Shown here piece by piece: positions 46,127-56,874 of a stretch of 64,000 bases of DNA. Under the pieces are notes generated by a model. The model worked only from the letters and a program-made list of their open reading frames with translations. It made no database searches and had not been told where the DNA came from. Each line of letters opens with the position of its first letter. Position 1 is the stretch's first letter. A program made the translations under genes and the position numbers. The DNA comes from Climacium dendroides (taxonomy: Eukaryota > Streptophyta > Bryopsida > Hypnales > Climaciaceae): positions 7,440,001 to 7,504,000 of the forward strand of contig OX467084.1 in assembly GCA_950106755.1 (NCBI GenBank), in the 5' to 3' direction.

Positions 46127-49100
46127 GAGTCTTTTTTTGACAATTTGTTTTTGTTTTTGCTTCTAGTTATGATGACTCTTAATTATATATCATGCATTGT
46201 TTATAGATGTTGAAGATGACTAAATACATCATGTTAATTGCAAAGCCAAAGAGGAATCTCACGTGAAAACCAACTTTGTTCAGATTCTCTATCGTGTGTA
46301 AAAGTATGGACTTCAACCTTTGCAAAAATTTGTAGAAATGTTGAGGCCTTTGGAGAGGAGACGGTGTATTGGCCAACCAACAAGGAAGCATTGGTACTCT
46401 ATGCCGTTTGATGTCTTTACCGCTTTTGTATTCCAGATGAGAATTGTAGTTGTGGAAGTCTCAAATATTTCAGTTTTTCAAATTTCAATTATTTGTCATT
46501 GTTCATTATTAGCTTTAATACATTGTGATGTATTATAATGAGAATGATGTTGGAGTTTTGCAACAAAAGATATCCGATGCAGCAAATGCGGCAGTACAAA
46601 AGTACACTGAGGTCACAACATTCAAGGAGAAAAGTGAACAAGGTGTTGTGTGAGTGCCCATTTAGTCACTTGGAACTCGTAAATTGTTTTTTTTGGATTT
46701 TATTAGTTTTGAGTATAGTTTTATAAACAAAAATCCCCCAAAAGAGTGAATAATCAAAATAGAGATGTCACATACCAATATAGCATTTGTTCCTAAATAG
46801 AACATTTTTCTTTAATTATAACCAAATTCTGCATGTAGATAGGGTAGAAACCCAAAAATTGTATAAAATAAGCATGTTTAGTAGAAATTGTCTAACTTAT
46901 CTAAACTTAACAAATCCTAGCTAAATTGGTCTAAGGGAACTATGTAAAAATCTTCGTTTAGATTCCCAAAGAGAGGTTTCAATATCCCCATTCCATTAGT
47001 AAAATAATAGAAACCCCAATTATTAACCTACAGGTAAAGAAAACTCAAGATGAACTAGAGAATGACATCTACAACTTAAGTATGATGATTTAAGATGGGA
47101 ATCATGCTAAGAGTCCAATGGCGCAATCGGTTCACCAAGATTCTTTTCAATTTGAAAGATTCTTTAATTACCGAAAATTAAAGGAGATAGCGAGATTTGA
47201 TTCTCCTTCTTCAGATGTGCGAAGTAAAAATTGAGCTTGCACGTCTCTTCTGGAATTCCATGAGAGGTCCTATGAAAATTCTCGGATTTTTTTTATCTTC
47301 AAAAAATCTTTTTCTGAGCGGTCAACTCGGTGGTCAATCACTAAAAGCTATAATGGAAAATTCCTAGAAATTACCCAGGCTGTAGTAAAATCTTACTAAA
47401 AATTAGTATAGCTTTTTTTATGTTAATAATGAGCTCCAACAAGTTTTGTGGCATTCCGATAGTTAGAAGACTCAAAAATAACAAGATTCTCCAAGATTGA
47501 CAAAATTGAAGATTAAACGTGGAGTGGACTGGTGTATCGGGAGCATACGAAATTGGATTGAGGTTAAATTGGGGTCTTTTCTTAATCCCTTATACCTACT
47601 AAAGAGCCTAAGCTAGTTACTTTCTTCAAAAGTCAACCTCCAAAAGTTGAATTTTTATCCCTTTTTGGATTCCAGTTGGCGCTAGTTTTTAGTGGTTTTT
47701 TAGTGGATGAAAAAGGGGTGGGGGATTTCTATAGACTGAAAATGGCTTTTTGAAGCCAATGGCGCAATCCATTTGTGATTTGGAATCAATCTCCAAAAGT
47801 TAGAGTTTTGGACCAACGTAGAAGTCAAAATTTAGAAAATTAGGATGAAAATCCTAAGTGATAAGTTTACCTTATGAAAATGAGAGGAGGTGGGTGCCCT
47901 TTGAAGAATATATGAGGGCACCCCTTCTCCTCTCATCTCACCTCTTTTTTGCCAAGTTTTGGCCTTGTACGCGTTATTTCATTAAATTGGACTATTGGGC
48001 CAAATTTTGGTTCCAAATTGTAGACATGTTGTTTTTTGAGCTCTTTGTTGTTCTTTTTCAAGCTTTGAAGGACTTGACCCTTCAATTCTTGTCTTGCTTT
48101 GATCATTTATACTTGGATTTTGGTTGTTGTTTGTTAAGGTTAAGTTTTTTGTACTAATCCTAGAGAGAAACCCCATTCTGTACCTTGGCTATGCTACTTT
48201 GTGGGGTCTCTAGAGTTTTATTGGTTGTACTAACAAATTGTATGTCAAAAAGTCTTTTTTTGTTTTAATTTATGTTTGTACTAATAGTTTATGGTTAGAA
48301 ATTGTACTAACACGTGTATGTGAGGTGTGTGCTAACGTATAGAGAGAATTGAATATTTCTTTTGTAATTTTCTTGTCCCATTCGGGACGGCGAAGCTTTG
48401 ACTTTGGAAAGATTTAGAATTGCTAAAATTTTAGAGTATTTAGAACCAATGGCGAAGTTTTGAATCTAGACCTTACAACTTAGACAATAAGTTTTTAAGT
48501 AATTAAAAGCAAGTGAAAGGATATCTTTTGAAAATTAGGAAGAAACACGGATAGATAGAAATTGTTTTTTTTGTTTTTTTTAGCTACTGCTTACTTACTA
48601 TCGGCCTTGCTTGCTTACTACCAGCTCTCTTTTCATGATACATCCAATCCTGGGCCGCCACACCATCACCACCAAGCAGGTCAGTCATAGGGTTGAGCAA
48701 ATTAGAAGGCGCCATGTAGCAAGGTCTTGACGAGGGCTTGCTCCCACTGAAGTGGTCCCAAACTGAAGGCCGAACTACGAGAGGTCCGAACTAAACCAAG
48801 AAGGGAGCTTGAATTGCAAAGGGTCCCAAACTGACAGGGAGGGAGCTCGAATTGCAGGGGTTTCCGACTAAATTGAAGTGCGCTTTGAAAACTAGTCCGA
48901 ATTGCATACAAAAATTGAAATTGCTTTTTGAGAGAAGAATATTATAGAAATAGAATAGATAGAAGTAGGATATAGTTTAGAAATAGGAAGGTGTCTTTTG
49001 AGAGAATTAGATAGAATATAGGAGGGAGAAAAGGAGAAATTAGACACCTAATAGAACAACTCTTCATTGCAAAAATATAACTAGAATGGGGGCATAAACA

Positions 49101-49435
49101 CTTGGAGCTCCTTAAAGTTAGAATATAGAAGCAATTTGGGAAAACAACTTAAAAGTGAAGAGGTTGTAAGAGGTTTTAAGAGTTAGCAAAAATAAAAATA
49201 AAATAAAATAGGATTAGGCGAAAATCTTAAAGAGTCAATTTGAGCCTCTTAAATATTGAAAAGATAGAATAATAATCGACTTTAGAAGATAGGAGTCAAC
49301 CGTCACTTATTAAAGGTCAATTATTGAGTAAATATTTCAAGACAACCCTTGGAATATAATAATGGAGTCTAAATAGTTCTTAAGGGAAAGAGAAAAGTGG
49401 GCAGAGAAAGATAGAATAGTATCTTTAAAAAAAAC

Positions 49436-49542
49436 TTTAAGCTTGTAATTTCTATCTAACTTTAAGCTTGTAATTTCTATCTAACTTTAAGCTTGTAATT
49501 TCTATCTAACTTTAAGCTTGTAACTTCTATCTAACTTTAAGC
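49436..49542. repeat. 25-bp tandem repeat, 4.3 copies
   Basis: The unit TTTAAGCTTGTAATTTCTAT-CTAAC is repeated with one substitution in the fourth copy. It lies just upstream of a coding-like exon starting MGKNINQVWKMADDEEFQDA. Confidence 0.95.
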
Positions 49543-50696
49543 CATGGGCAAAAATATCAATCAAGTTTGGAAGATGGCGGATGATGAAGAATTTCAAGAC
49601 GCATACAACTAACTCAACGATGAACCCAACTCCAAGGTAAAAAATTGAAATCTTACCTTACTTTTGAATTATTGAAAATAGGTTAAATTACCATATAGCC
49701 GAATTACCCATAGGATTCAGAGCATAATGATTAAATCTTTATTCAAAGTTAGTTAGATTAGATAGTAGATCTTGCTTAGAGGTTTCTAAAAACATCTCAC
49801 TTAAAAATCTGACTTAAAATAAGAAAGATAGAAGCGGATGAAGTTTAGAGTCAAAATTGAATGAAAGTTAGATAGAACTAAAAACTTTGGAACAACATCC
49901 AGAGTCAAAGGAAAGTTATTATTTAACACCCAAACCCAAAAGAAAAATTTAATTTCAAGTTGTAGATTAGGAGATATTAGTAGATGAAGTTTGAAGAACT
50001 AATTAGCGGTCAAACTTCATCCATCAATAATTTATAGTAGAAGAATCCAATTAGCAAGTTTGAACCCAATCTAAAATTCTAGAATTAGGAACTACAAGAA
50101 AAAGATGCAAACTTTCCAAAAATAGTAAATTGACAGAAGTTAAACCGAGGCCAAAAGAACAAAGAAGGCTAATCTAGAACTTGGAGGTTAGATTAGAATG
50201 ATAACTTAGAACTACAAGCTCATAGGAGAAGATAATTAGAACCTATAGGAATTCCAAACTAAAGAAAAGACTAAAAAATTAACGAAATATTAAAGAATGA
50301 AGTTCTAGGCTAGGATTGGATGAAACTTTAGTAGAATTATCAACTTAAGACCAAACTTCAGATTCAGATATCAAGAAATATTTTAAGTATATCTTCAAAA
50401 TCTCAAAGTCTTTTGAATTAGGGAACTAGTATAAAACCGCGGATGAAGTTTAATGAACTGATTAGCAGTCAAACTTCATCTACTCATATCTTTTGTTAGG
50501 AGTGTTCGATTAGGGTGAATTTTATAGTTTTGGAAAGGGGAATTAATCATCTACAAGATGGCATACTTAGGTTGTGTCCAATCCATCTTCTGCAAAATAA
50601 TTACAGCGGCACATTAGAATCTACAATCACTTGACAAACAATAGTTTAGATCTTGTTTTGATTGGGTTTTCGTATACTTAAAGCCTACTTAGGAAT

Positions 50697-50912
50697 CACT
50701 AGAAGAAACCCGCATTTTAGGTGACGTTTTGTAATTTTTTCAGACGGATTTTAGGTGACGTCGAAAAAAACAACTTGTGTTTTTTTGTGTCTAATATAAC
50801 ATCTGGATGTTATATTAGACACAAAAAAACACAAGTTGTTTTTTCCGACGTCACCTAAAATCCGTCTGAAAAAATTACAAAACGTCACCTAAAACGCGGG
50901 TTTCTTCTAGTG
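50697..50912. mobile_element. Foldback CACTA MITE (216 bp), almost perfect palindrome
   Basis: It starts CACTAGAAGAAACCCGCATT and ends with the complement, flanked by the 3-bp duplication AAT (50694-50696 and 50913-50915). The two halves pair almost completely around a centre near 50804, including the repeated phrase TTAGGTGACGT. It shares CACTAGAAGAAA with the element nested at 10542. It has no coding capacity. Confidence 0.95.
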
Positions 50913-51065
50913 AATTAAAAAAAATTCATTTCTTGGAAGGCACAATAAACCGACGTTAGAACATCCATAGGATAAAACCAACTAAGAGAACTTAGTTGTG
51001 TTTATTGATTTACTAAGGGTGGATAAATAAGCGCTCACATGTTTCTAATGCAATGAGGATTGCAG

Positions 51066-51810
51066 CAAAAGAGAAAACTACAAAAGTTCATTGCAAAGAT
51101 GGAGAAGTTGCTTGCTGTTGCAAATCCTGCACATCGTCCCGAGTTCATTGAAGAGGTACAATTTCTATACTATACAAATCATACACATTGATAATTTTTA
51201 ATTGTCTTTTTGTTTTGGTAGTAACAACTTATTGTATTGCTGTGTAGATTGAAAAGCATTCGAGCATGAATGAGGTCTCCGTAATGACTCTTGAGAATCT
51301 CTAGTTGATTGCAACATGCAACACATCACCATTGTAAAAGATGAAATTTTTGAAGTGGTGGAATTCCTCAATGCCCTCTAGAGATGTTCGTTAGTTTTTA
51401 GCTAAGCTTGTTTTGGAGAAGAAGCTTTTGCCTTTTCTAAACAAGTTCATTTGGTGGTTAGGTATTTGTGCTTTTATATTTGGCAATATATGTATTTGAA
51501 TTGAATATAAAAAATTTTGCAGTTTTGAATTTAATAAAATTTTAAGCCTTATTTTAACTTCATGAACTTTTTGAAATTGATGTAGATAAAAGAAGTTGCC
51601 ATGGAATATTTTGATAATGTGGTGTAGAAAGATGACCTCCACATTAACATGGCATCCCCGCTTGGGCCAGAATTTCTACTAGAGTATATTGAAGGATGGA
51701 GGAGGAAGATTTGGGACCAAGGTTTTGGCCCCACACTAAAAGGATAGAATGCTTTCAAGAAGTTGGACTCCTTCTCAAGTTATGATGGAGCCAAATTGGT
51801 GGTTCGAAGA
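51066..51810 (+). pseudogene. Middle exons of the 43-53 kb gene
   Basis: 51066-51155 reads QKRKLQKFIAKMEKLLAVAN then PAHRPEFIEE and has clean splice sites. 51248 onward reads IEKHSSMNEVSVMTLENL with stops at 51302, 51335 and 51392. 51586-51810 reads MASPLGPEFLLEYIEGWRRK and AFKKLDSFSSYDGAKLVVRR with stops at 51625 and 51745, ending at donor GTAATT. All five stops could derive from CAG or CAA. The frame is otherwise uninterrupted. Product unrecognised. Confidence 0.5.
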
Positions 51811-52541
51811 GTAATTTTTAGTATGAATGTGAAACTTTATTTTGTAATTATTATTTCATTCGTTGAGATGTTTGGCACATGGATTTTGTACCATCATAAC
51901 TTTCGGTGAACTATATTTGGAACAAACTTTTTGAAATAGTCAATTTGAACCAAAAATAGGGATACAGTGGGGTAGCCAAAAAACAACCATCAGATCCGGC
52001 GATTGTTTGTGGAGTACCTCTTAGTACCTCCATTTTTATTTTTTCATTGAATTTTTGTAAATGTTTGAAATGTTGTATTTTTCTTGTATTTTTGGAAATT
52101 AATGATGCATTTTTTGGTATAGTTACTTCAAGCATGAGCTTGTACCAAAAAATGCTATTGCTCGAGAGGATCTACCTCCATTTTTGTCAACCTAGTTGGA
52201 TTAAAGTTCTACATAATGCATGTACACACTGAGCCACCTTCGGACATTCACAATAGCAAATCTTTCCGATGGAGGATGGTATATTGATTGTTCCATCACA
52301 TATACTCATTCATCAAAGATTGCGCTATTGCGTTGTAAATGCGTACATAGTGTAAATATATATATTTACATGTTGTTTTAATAGATTTGATTATATTAAT
52401 ATAGAAAAAAAATGACATTATTCTTAAAACTTCACAATGACACCTTCTCATCTAGCATGATTTATCTATTTAAAAGAGACAACTACCTTAGAGCTTTATT
52501 AGTTGATGTCGTTTTTCTTTGTTATCTACTTTGGATTTAGA

Positions 52542-53000
52542 ATGTCGAACTAAAAGAATTTTTTTGAGTCTCAAGATAATGAGCCTCAATTGGAGGTTGA
52601 ATTTGAGTTTTCATTGTCGCAACTGTCGGATGAGCCACTTTTGCCATGGGATCTTGCAATACCATTTAAGCATTTACGAGATGAAGCTGGGCCTTTTTGA
52701 CTACCAAAGCAATCTCATATAGAGCAATGGTGGCACGGAAACCTTCAGCGAGATGCTCGTGTATTGGTAATCTTGTTACAAATTAAATGTATTGAACCTA
52801 ATAGCTGTGAAGTGACATTTGAAGGGTGTTTCGAGGATTTAAATGACAACCAATACTATTATATGGTCAAGTCAAATAAGAAGAGTCACGGTCACCAGCG
52901 ATGGTTATAGGGGCTAGTCAATTCCTTAACAAAGGTGAATCATGTCGAATATATCACTGCGATTGTCAAACGCATTCTCAAGTTTTTGCAGATGGAGTAA
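52542..53000 (+). pseudogene. C-terminal module homologous to the CACTA-internal fragment
   Basis: This 152-codon frame starts after an acceptor (TTGGATTTAG), ends TAA at 52998-53000, and has internal stops at 52551, 52698 and 52908. It reads FESQDNEPQLEVEFEFSLSQ, WWHGNLQRDARVLVILLQIK, CIEPNSCEVTFEGCFEDLND and VEYITAIVKRILKFLQME. It aligns end to end with 9513-9067. Both copies end at the same residue, so that terminus is genuine. The stops differ between the copies. Confidence 0.6.
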
Positions 53001-54371
53001 CGGTTGTTTTAAAACTTTAGTTTTTACCTCTAATAGGCATTGATTTGATGTTAGTACTTTTATTTATATTTGAAGTATTTTATAGAAATTATTTTGTATG
53101 GTTATAGTTGTGAAAGGAAAAGATGGAAGTAGTTTATTTTCTAAGTGGATTTTGAAGTGATTTTCTTTTTAAGTTAAAGATAAAGAAATAGTTGTGGGGC
53201 CGAATATGAAGGCTAATAATTGTAAATTAGCATTAGAAGCAAGTTAAGGGCTAATGTCTACTAGCTTATGTAATGAAGAGTTGTTGATAAGGTAAAGAAA
53301 AAAAGTGAACACTATTTATCTTCTCTCTTGTTGTAATTTTGGAAAAACCTAAATGTTTAGGAGCTCATTGTGTGTTGAGTACAAAGAATTTTGGATTGTA
53401 ATTTGGAGGAATTGTGTATCATGGTGTTTTGTTTCCAAATTGATCTTATTTGCTTGATTTGAAGTTAATATTCAAAAGTTGTGCTTGTTTAAGTGGAAAG
53501 AGATCTGTTGTCTCCTATAAAGAGGGGTTGAGACTTTGACTGACCATAAAAGATGAACAGGTTTTTTGTTTGCAATGAAATTTTGAGGGAGTGTAGGAAA
53601 TGTTGTTATCTTTTTATGAAATTATTATTCATTTGATTTGAAGTTTTAATGAATGAGTTGTGAGTAGTGAAGTGAAGAGAGATCTGTTGGCTTTCTTTTC
53701 TCAAGGCCAAAATTTTGGATGAATACAGTAGTTAGACAGAATGTTACAATGAGTTGAAATTTGGAGGAAAAATAAAAAATTGTGTTAACTTTCCAAAAAG
53801 TTATCACTTATTTCATTTGAAGTTGTAAAGTAACGGTGGTGTTTATTTAAAGTTCAGTTTTGAAATTGGAGTTGGAGTGAAGTTTTGAAGTGAAGATTTG
53901 AAGTTGAAGTTGGAGGAAAACTTGTGTATTGTGGCTTGTGGCTTGTCTTTTTTTGTAAACTTTGTTGTTGCGGGCTACATGGGTGAAACCATTGTATAGC
54001 TTCTTTTTGTGTTGTAAACATGACGAAGTGGGATTGATCACCCACATGGTTGTACTTATTTGTTGTTCTCATTGATGAAGCACGTTTGTTGATCACTGTA
54101 GGTTTGAAGTTTAAGAACCAATCTTTCGAACGATTTCAGCTTGAGGTCTAGCCATCCCGTTTTATTCATCCGAGGCTCATAGTTTCTTATTACCTACCTA
54201 AACCTTAGCTCTTTAAATCCACCAACAGAATAGGCCAACGTGAAGTAGTTACAAGATTTGAAGATTTGAAGACCAGAAGACTTGTAGATTTAAAAAAGTT
54301 CTAAAACAACTTTCTCCAATTGCAGCCAGAATCTCTGTGATTTCTCAAAGTAAACTACTCTCACCACAACA
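53001..54371. other. AT-rich spacer
   Basis: GAAGTTTGAAGT-like low-complexity sequence. No recognised gene. Confidence 0.4.
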
Positions 54372-54674
54372 ATGCTCCAAAAGTCATTTGATGGCCTTGA
54401 GGTTATTAACGTAGAGGTCCTTGAGTTTACTAATCTTATTAATACGCAGAAGAAAAGGGCCATTGCACAAAGGATGCTTACAAACAAGAAGAAGGAAGAC
54501 AAGAAACTCGAAATTCAAGCAAATAAGGACAAGAAGGAAGCAAAGCGGTTGGTGAAATTGGCGGAGAAGGAAAAAGAGGCGGAGAAGAAGGACAAGGACA
54601 AGGGCAAAGGCAAGAAGAAAGCTGAAGATAGTGGCCAAGTTCCAATGTCTTCAATAGTAGATCAAGGCTCTTAA
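54372..54674 (+). CDS. Lys/Glu-rich coiled-coil hypothetical protein fragment (100 aa)
   Basis: It reads FDGLEVINVEVLEFTNLINT then a run of Lys/Glu heptads (KKEDKKLEIQANKDKKEAKR) ending in a Lys/Gly-rich tail. A highly charged coiled coil is likely. It resembles late exons of transposon-type proteins but matches no family I can name. It may continue into 54699-54960. Confidence 0.35.
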   Translation: MLQKSFDGLEVINVEVLEFTNLINTQKKRAIAQRMLTNKKKEDKKLEIQANKDKKEAKRLVKLAEKEKEAEKKDKDKGKGKKKAEDSGQVPMSSIVDQGS

Positions 54675-54698
54675 ATGTAAGCTAGGTCTCATAGTGGA

Positions 54699-55281
54699 AT
54701 GAAGAGGAAGGCCATACTATCGGAGCTCACAGAAGAAATGATTACACAAGGAACCCAAGTAATAGTCATAGTTAACGAGGAAGAGGTTAACTCCGAAGAG
54801 TTGATCCTGAACTTGTCTATCATTGACATTATAGAGAACATGGACAATGACGGACCAAATTGCTACATGGAAGTCATGGATTTTTTTAAAAAGATGAAGT
54901 TCTATTTAATTTTAAATTGTAGTTGGATTATATTGTTCAATGACATGAAGGTTTTATGAAGTTAGATTTTTCTAATTCAATGAAAAATTGTTCTTTTGGT
55001 TTTTGTAGATGTTAGTAGGGAAGGGCCGCACATATGATGGTATTCTGAACCGTCAACTAGGAGTGGACTTCATATTATTTGATTGCCAAGAAAATTTGTC
55101 AATTTTTGAGGTTTCTATTCTGCAAGATTTGGTACCATTGTGAAACTCTGACTCGGAATATGAAGCCATTCAAATGGCGTTTGTCTTTGCAGAGATGCAT
55201 TTGCAAGACTATGGGTGTATGATTGTATTTCACTCGTGGTGTGCCGCTTCCAAAGGCATCATTGTAGGATTATGTAAGGCA
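54699..55281 (+). pseudogene. Two coding-like exons, second possibly methyltransferase-like
   Basis: 54699 onward reads MKRKAILSELTEEMITQGTQ and SEELILNLSIIDIIENMDND. After a spacer ending TTTTTGTAG (55008) the frame from 55009 reads VGKGRTYDGILNRQLGVDFI, then after a TGA (55141) AFVFAEMHLQDYGCMIVFHS. The last phrase recalls the strand-and-loop after the catalytic motif of Rossmann-fold methyltransferases, but the expected (D/N)PP(Y/W) motif is not there. Call this weak. It is cut at 55286 by inverted repeat B. Confidence 0.3.
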
Positions 55282-55285
55282 TAGG

Positions 55286-56162
55286 TCCGTGGATGATGAA
55301 CATAAATTTGTTCATATATAGGTACGGGAAAATTGTGTGGCCTACTAGTAGGTTCTACTTCTAATTCATCGGTTGATGAAATATCTACCGGAAATGATAA
55401 ACATCAGGTGTCATACATGGGACAATACTTGTAAGACCATTTCACAAATTTATAAGGACAACGTGAACAAAACTCTGCAATTGTAGTCATGGTGACAAAA
55501 AAGAAAAAATTCAAAACAAGTATACTCTATAGTTTGATTGAATGGACCCTATTTTTTTACTCACGTAGTTTTCTAAAAATTCAAAGTGATCTCTCTAGCT
55601 AATGTTACCAACATGAATCGAAAGTTTCAAGACCTTCCTTTTAATGCCCACAAATGTTCAATGAGATCATTTCTGAGCATGTAGTGTATATTTTCATTGT
55701 GAATCACTTCAATTTCATGAAAAAAATATTGAAACTGAAGTGATTCACAATGAAAATATACACTACATGCTCAGAAATGATCTCATTGAGCATTTGTGGG
55801 CATTAAAAGGAAGGTCTTGAAACTTTCGATACATGTTGGTAACATTAGCTAGAGAGATCACTTTGAATTTTTAGAAAACTACGTGAGTAAAAAAATAGGG
55901 TCCATTCAATCAAACTATAGATTATACTTGTTTTGAATTTTTTCTTTTTTGTCACCATGACTACAATTGCAGAGTTTTGTTCACGTTGTCCTTATAAATT
56001 TGTGAAACGGTCTTACAAGTATTGTTCCATGTGTGACACCTGATGTTTATCATTTCCGGTAGATATTTCATCAACCGATGAATTAGAAGTAGAACCTACT
56101 AGTTGGCCACACAATTTGCCCATACCTACATATGAACAAATTTATGTTCATCGCCCACGGAA
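55286..56162. repeat. Large inverted repeat B: 431-bp arms, 14-bp loop
   Basis: The left arm 55286-55716 and right arm 55731-56162 are near-perfect reverse complements. The inner 240 bp is unrelated to repeat A. The outer part is the 5' portion of the zinc-ribbon gene. The short loop makes a very stable RNA hairpin likely if transcribed. Confidence 0.92.
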
Positions 56163-56465
56163 CTTGAAGGAAGATGGGAAACTTTATGGTAAAAAAATTA
56201 TTTTATCACACTATTATGATGAATACAATAAGTTCATGAATAATCAACAAAAGGCCAAAGTTTGGTTGAAAGAGGGAGGTTTTCTAGATGAAAATCCAAC
56301 AAGGACACGAGAAGAATGAAGGGATGCTTTGAAGGCAATGTGTGAAGCCAAATTGAAAGAAATGAAATTTTTGGATTTTGAGAAAATCCAAATGCCGTTG
56401 TTGCAGGAGTTGTTGTCTATCTGGAAAAGCACAAAGCTTTTGGCTGTAGTAGATGTTTGTAAATG
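55957..56465 (+). pseudogene. Zinc-ribbon-like gene, copy B
   Basis: Same family as the 149-aa proteins at 3825-4274 and 4339-4788, from the same GTCACCATGAC start. It has two early stops: TGA where copy A has CGA (after YKYCSMCDT) and TGA where copy A has TGG (in EEWRDALKAM). Past the copy A terminus it reads PLLQELLSIWKSTKLLAVVD-VCK and ends TGA at 56463-56465, showing that the full-length product was about 169 residues. It is non-functional as it stands. Confidence 0.75.
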
Positions 56466-56874
56466 AACCAAAAATATCAATGATCAAGAAACCAATCTAA
56501 CTACAATATTCAAATGAAACTCAATTTCCAACAATGCCAACTTACACATATAATGATATAATCTTCAAACTTAAAATCAACCCTCAATATTATTCATATA
56601 TAAAAATCAAATATATTTCCTCTTAATATCAATTTATTTCCTATTCCAATATATATTTCTCCCTCCAAATATATATCTAAACGCTTTCCCCATTGTCTTT
56701 ATATATCCATTTTCAATTTATTAAATTAAGTAAAAGTAGTTTTAAAATATAAAAATTAATGTAAAAGCTAACCTAAAAATGAACACCAATCAAACCTTGA
56801 TTTCTAAACTCCTATTATAAAACTAAAGTAAAATAATGTAAATGCCTATTTTTAACTAATAAACGGCCCACATC

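Larger units (their letters stand above)
43076..53000 (+). pseudogene. Long multi-exon decayed gene (or gene cluster) with a ParB-like domain
   Basis: Coding-like segments on the plus strand, many bounded by GT-AG sites, lie at 43076-43435, 44497-45302, 45456-45728, about 45803-46125, 46203-46440, 46530-46646, 49548-49635, 51066-51155, 51248-51460, 51586-51810 and 52542-53000. Within segments the frame stays open for long distances except for single stop codons of the TAG, TAA or TGA type. Frameshifts are few. The product is unrecognised as a whole. Modules are described separately. That all belong to one gene is inference from order, strand and style of decay. Confidence 0.5.

Noticed and set aside
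43076..53000. Stop codons at expected Gln and Arg positions as evidence of a reassigned genetic code or nuclear RNA editing
   Set aside because: VTI1 and the NTF2 fragment use ordinary CAG/CAA/CGA with no in-frame stops, the TPR gene ends in TAG, and the homologous modules at 9067 and 52998 end at the same residue with TGA and TAA. U-to-C editing is known for organelles, not nuclear repeats. Decay by cytosine deamination is simpler.
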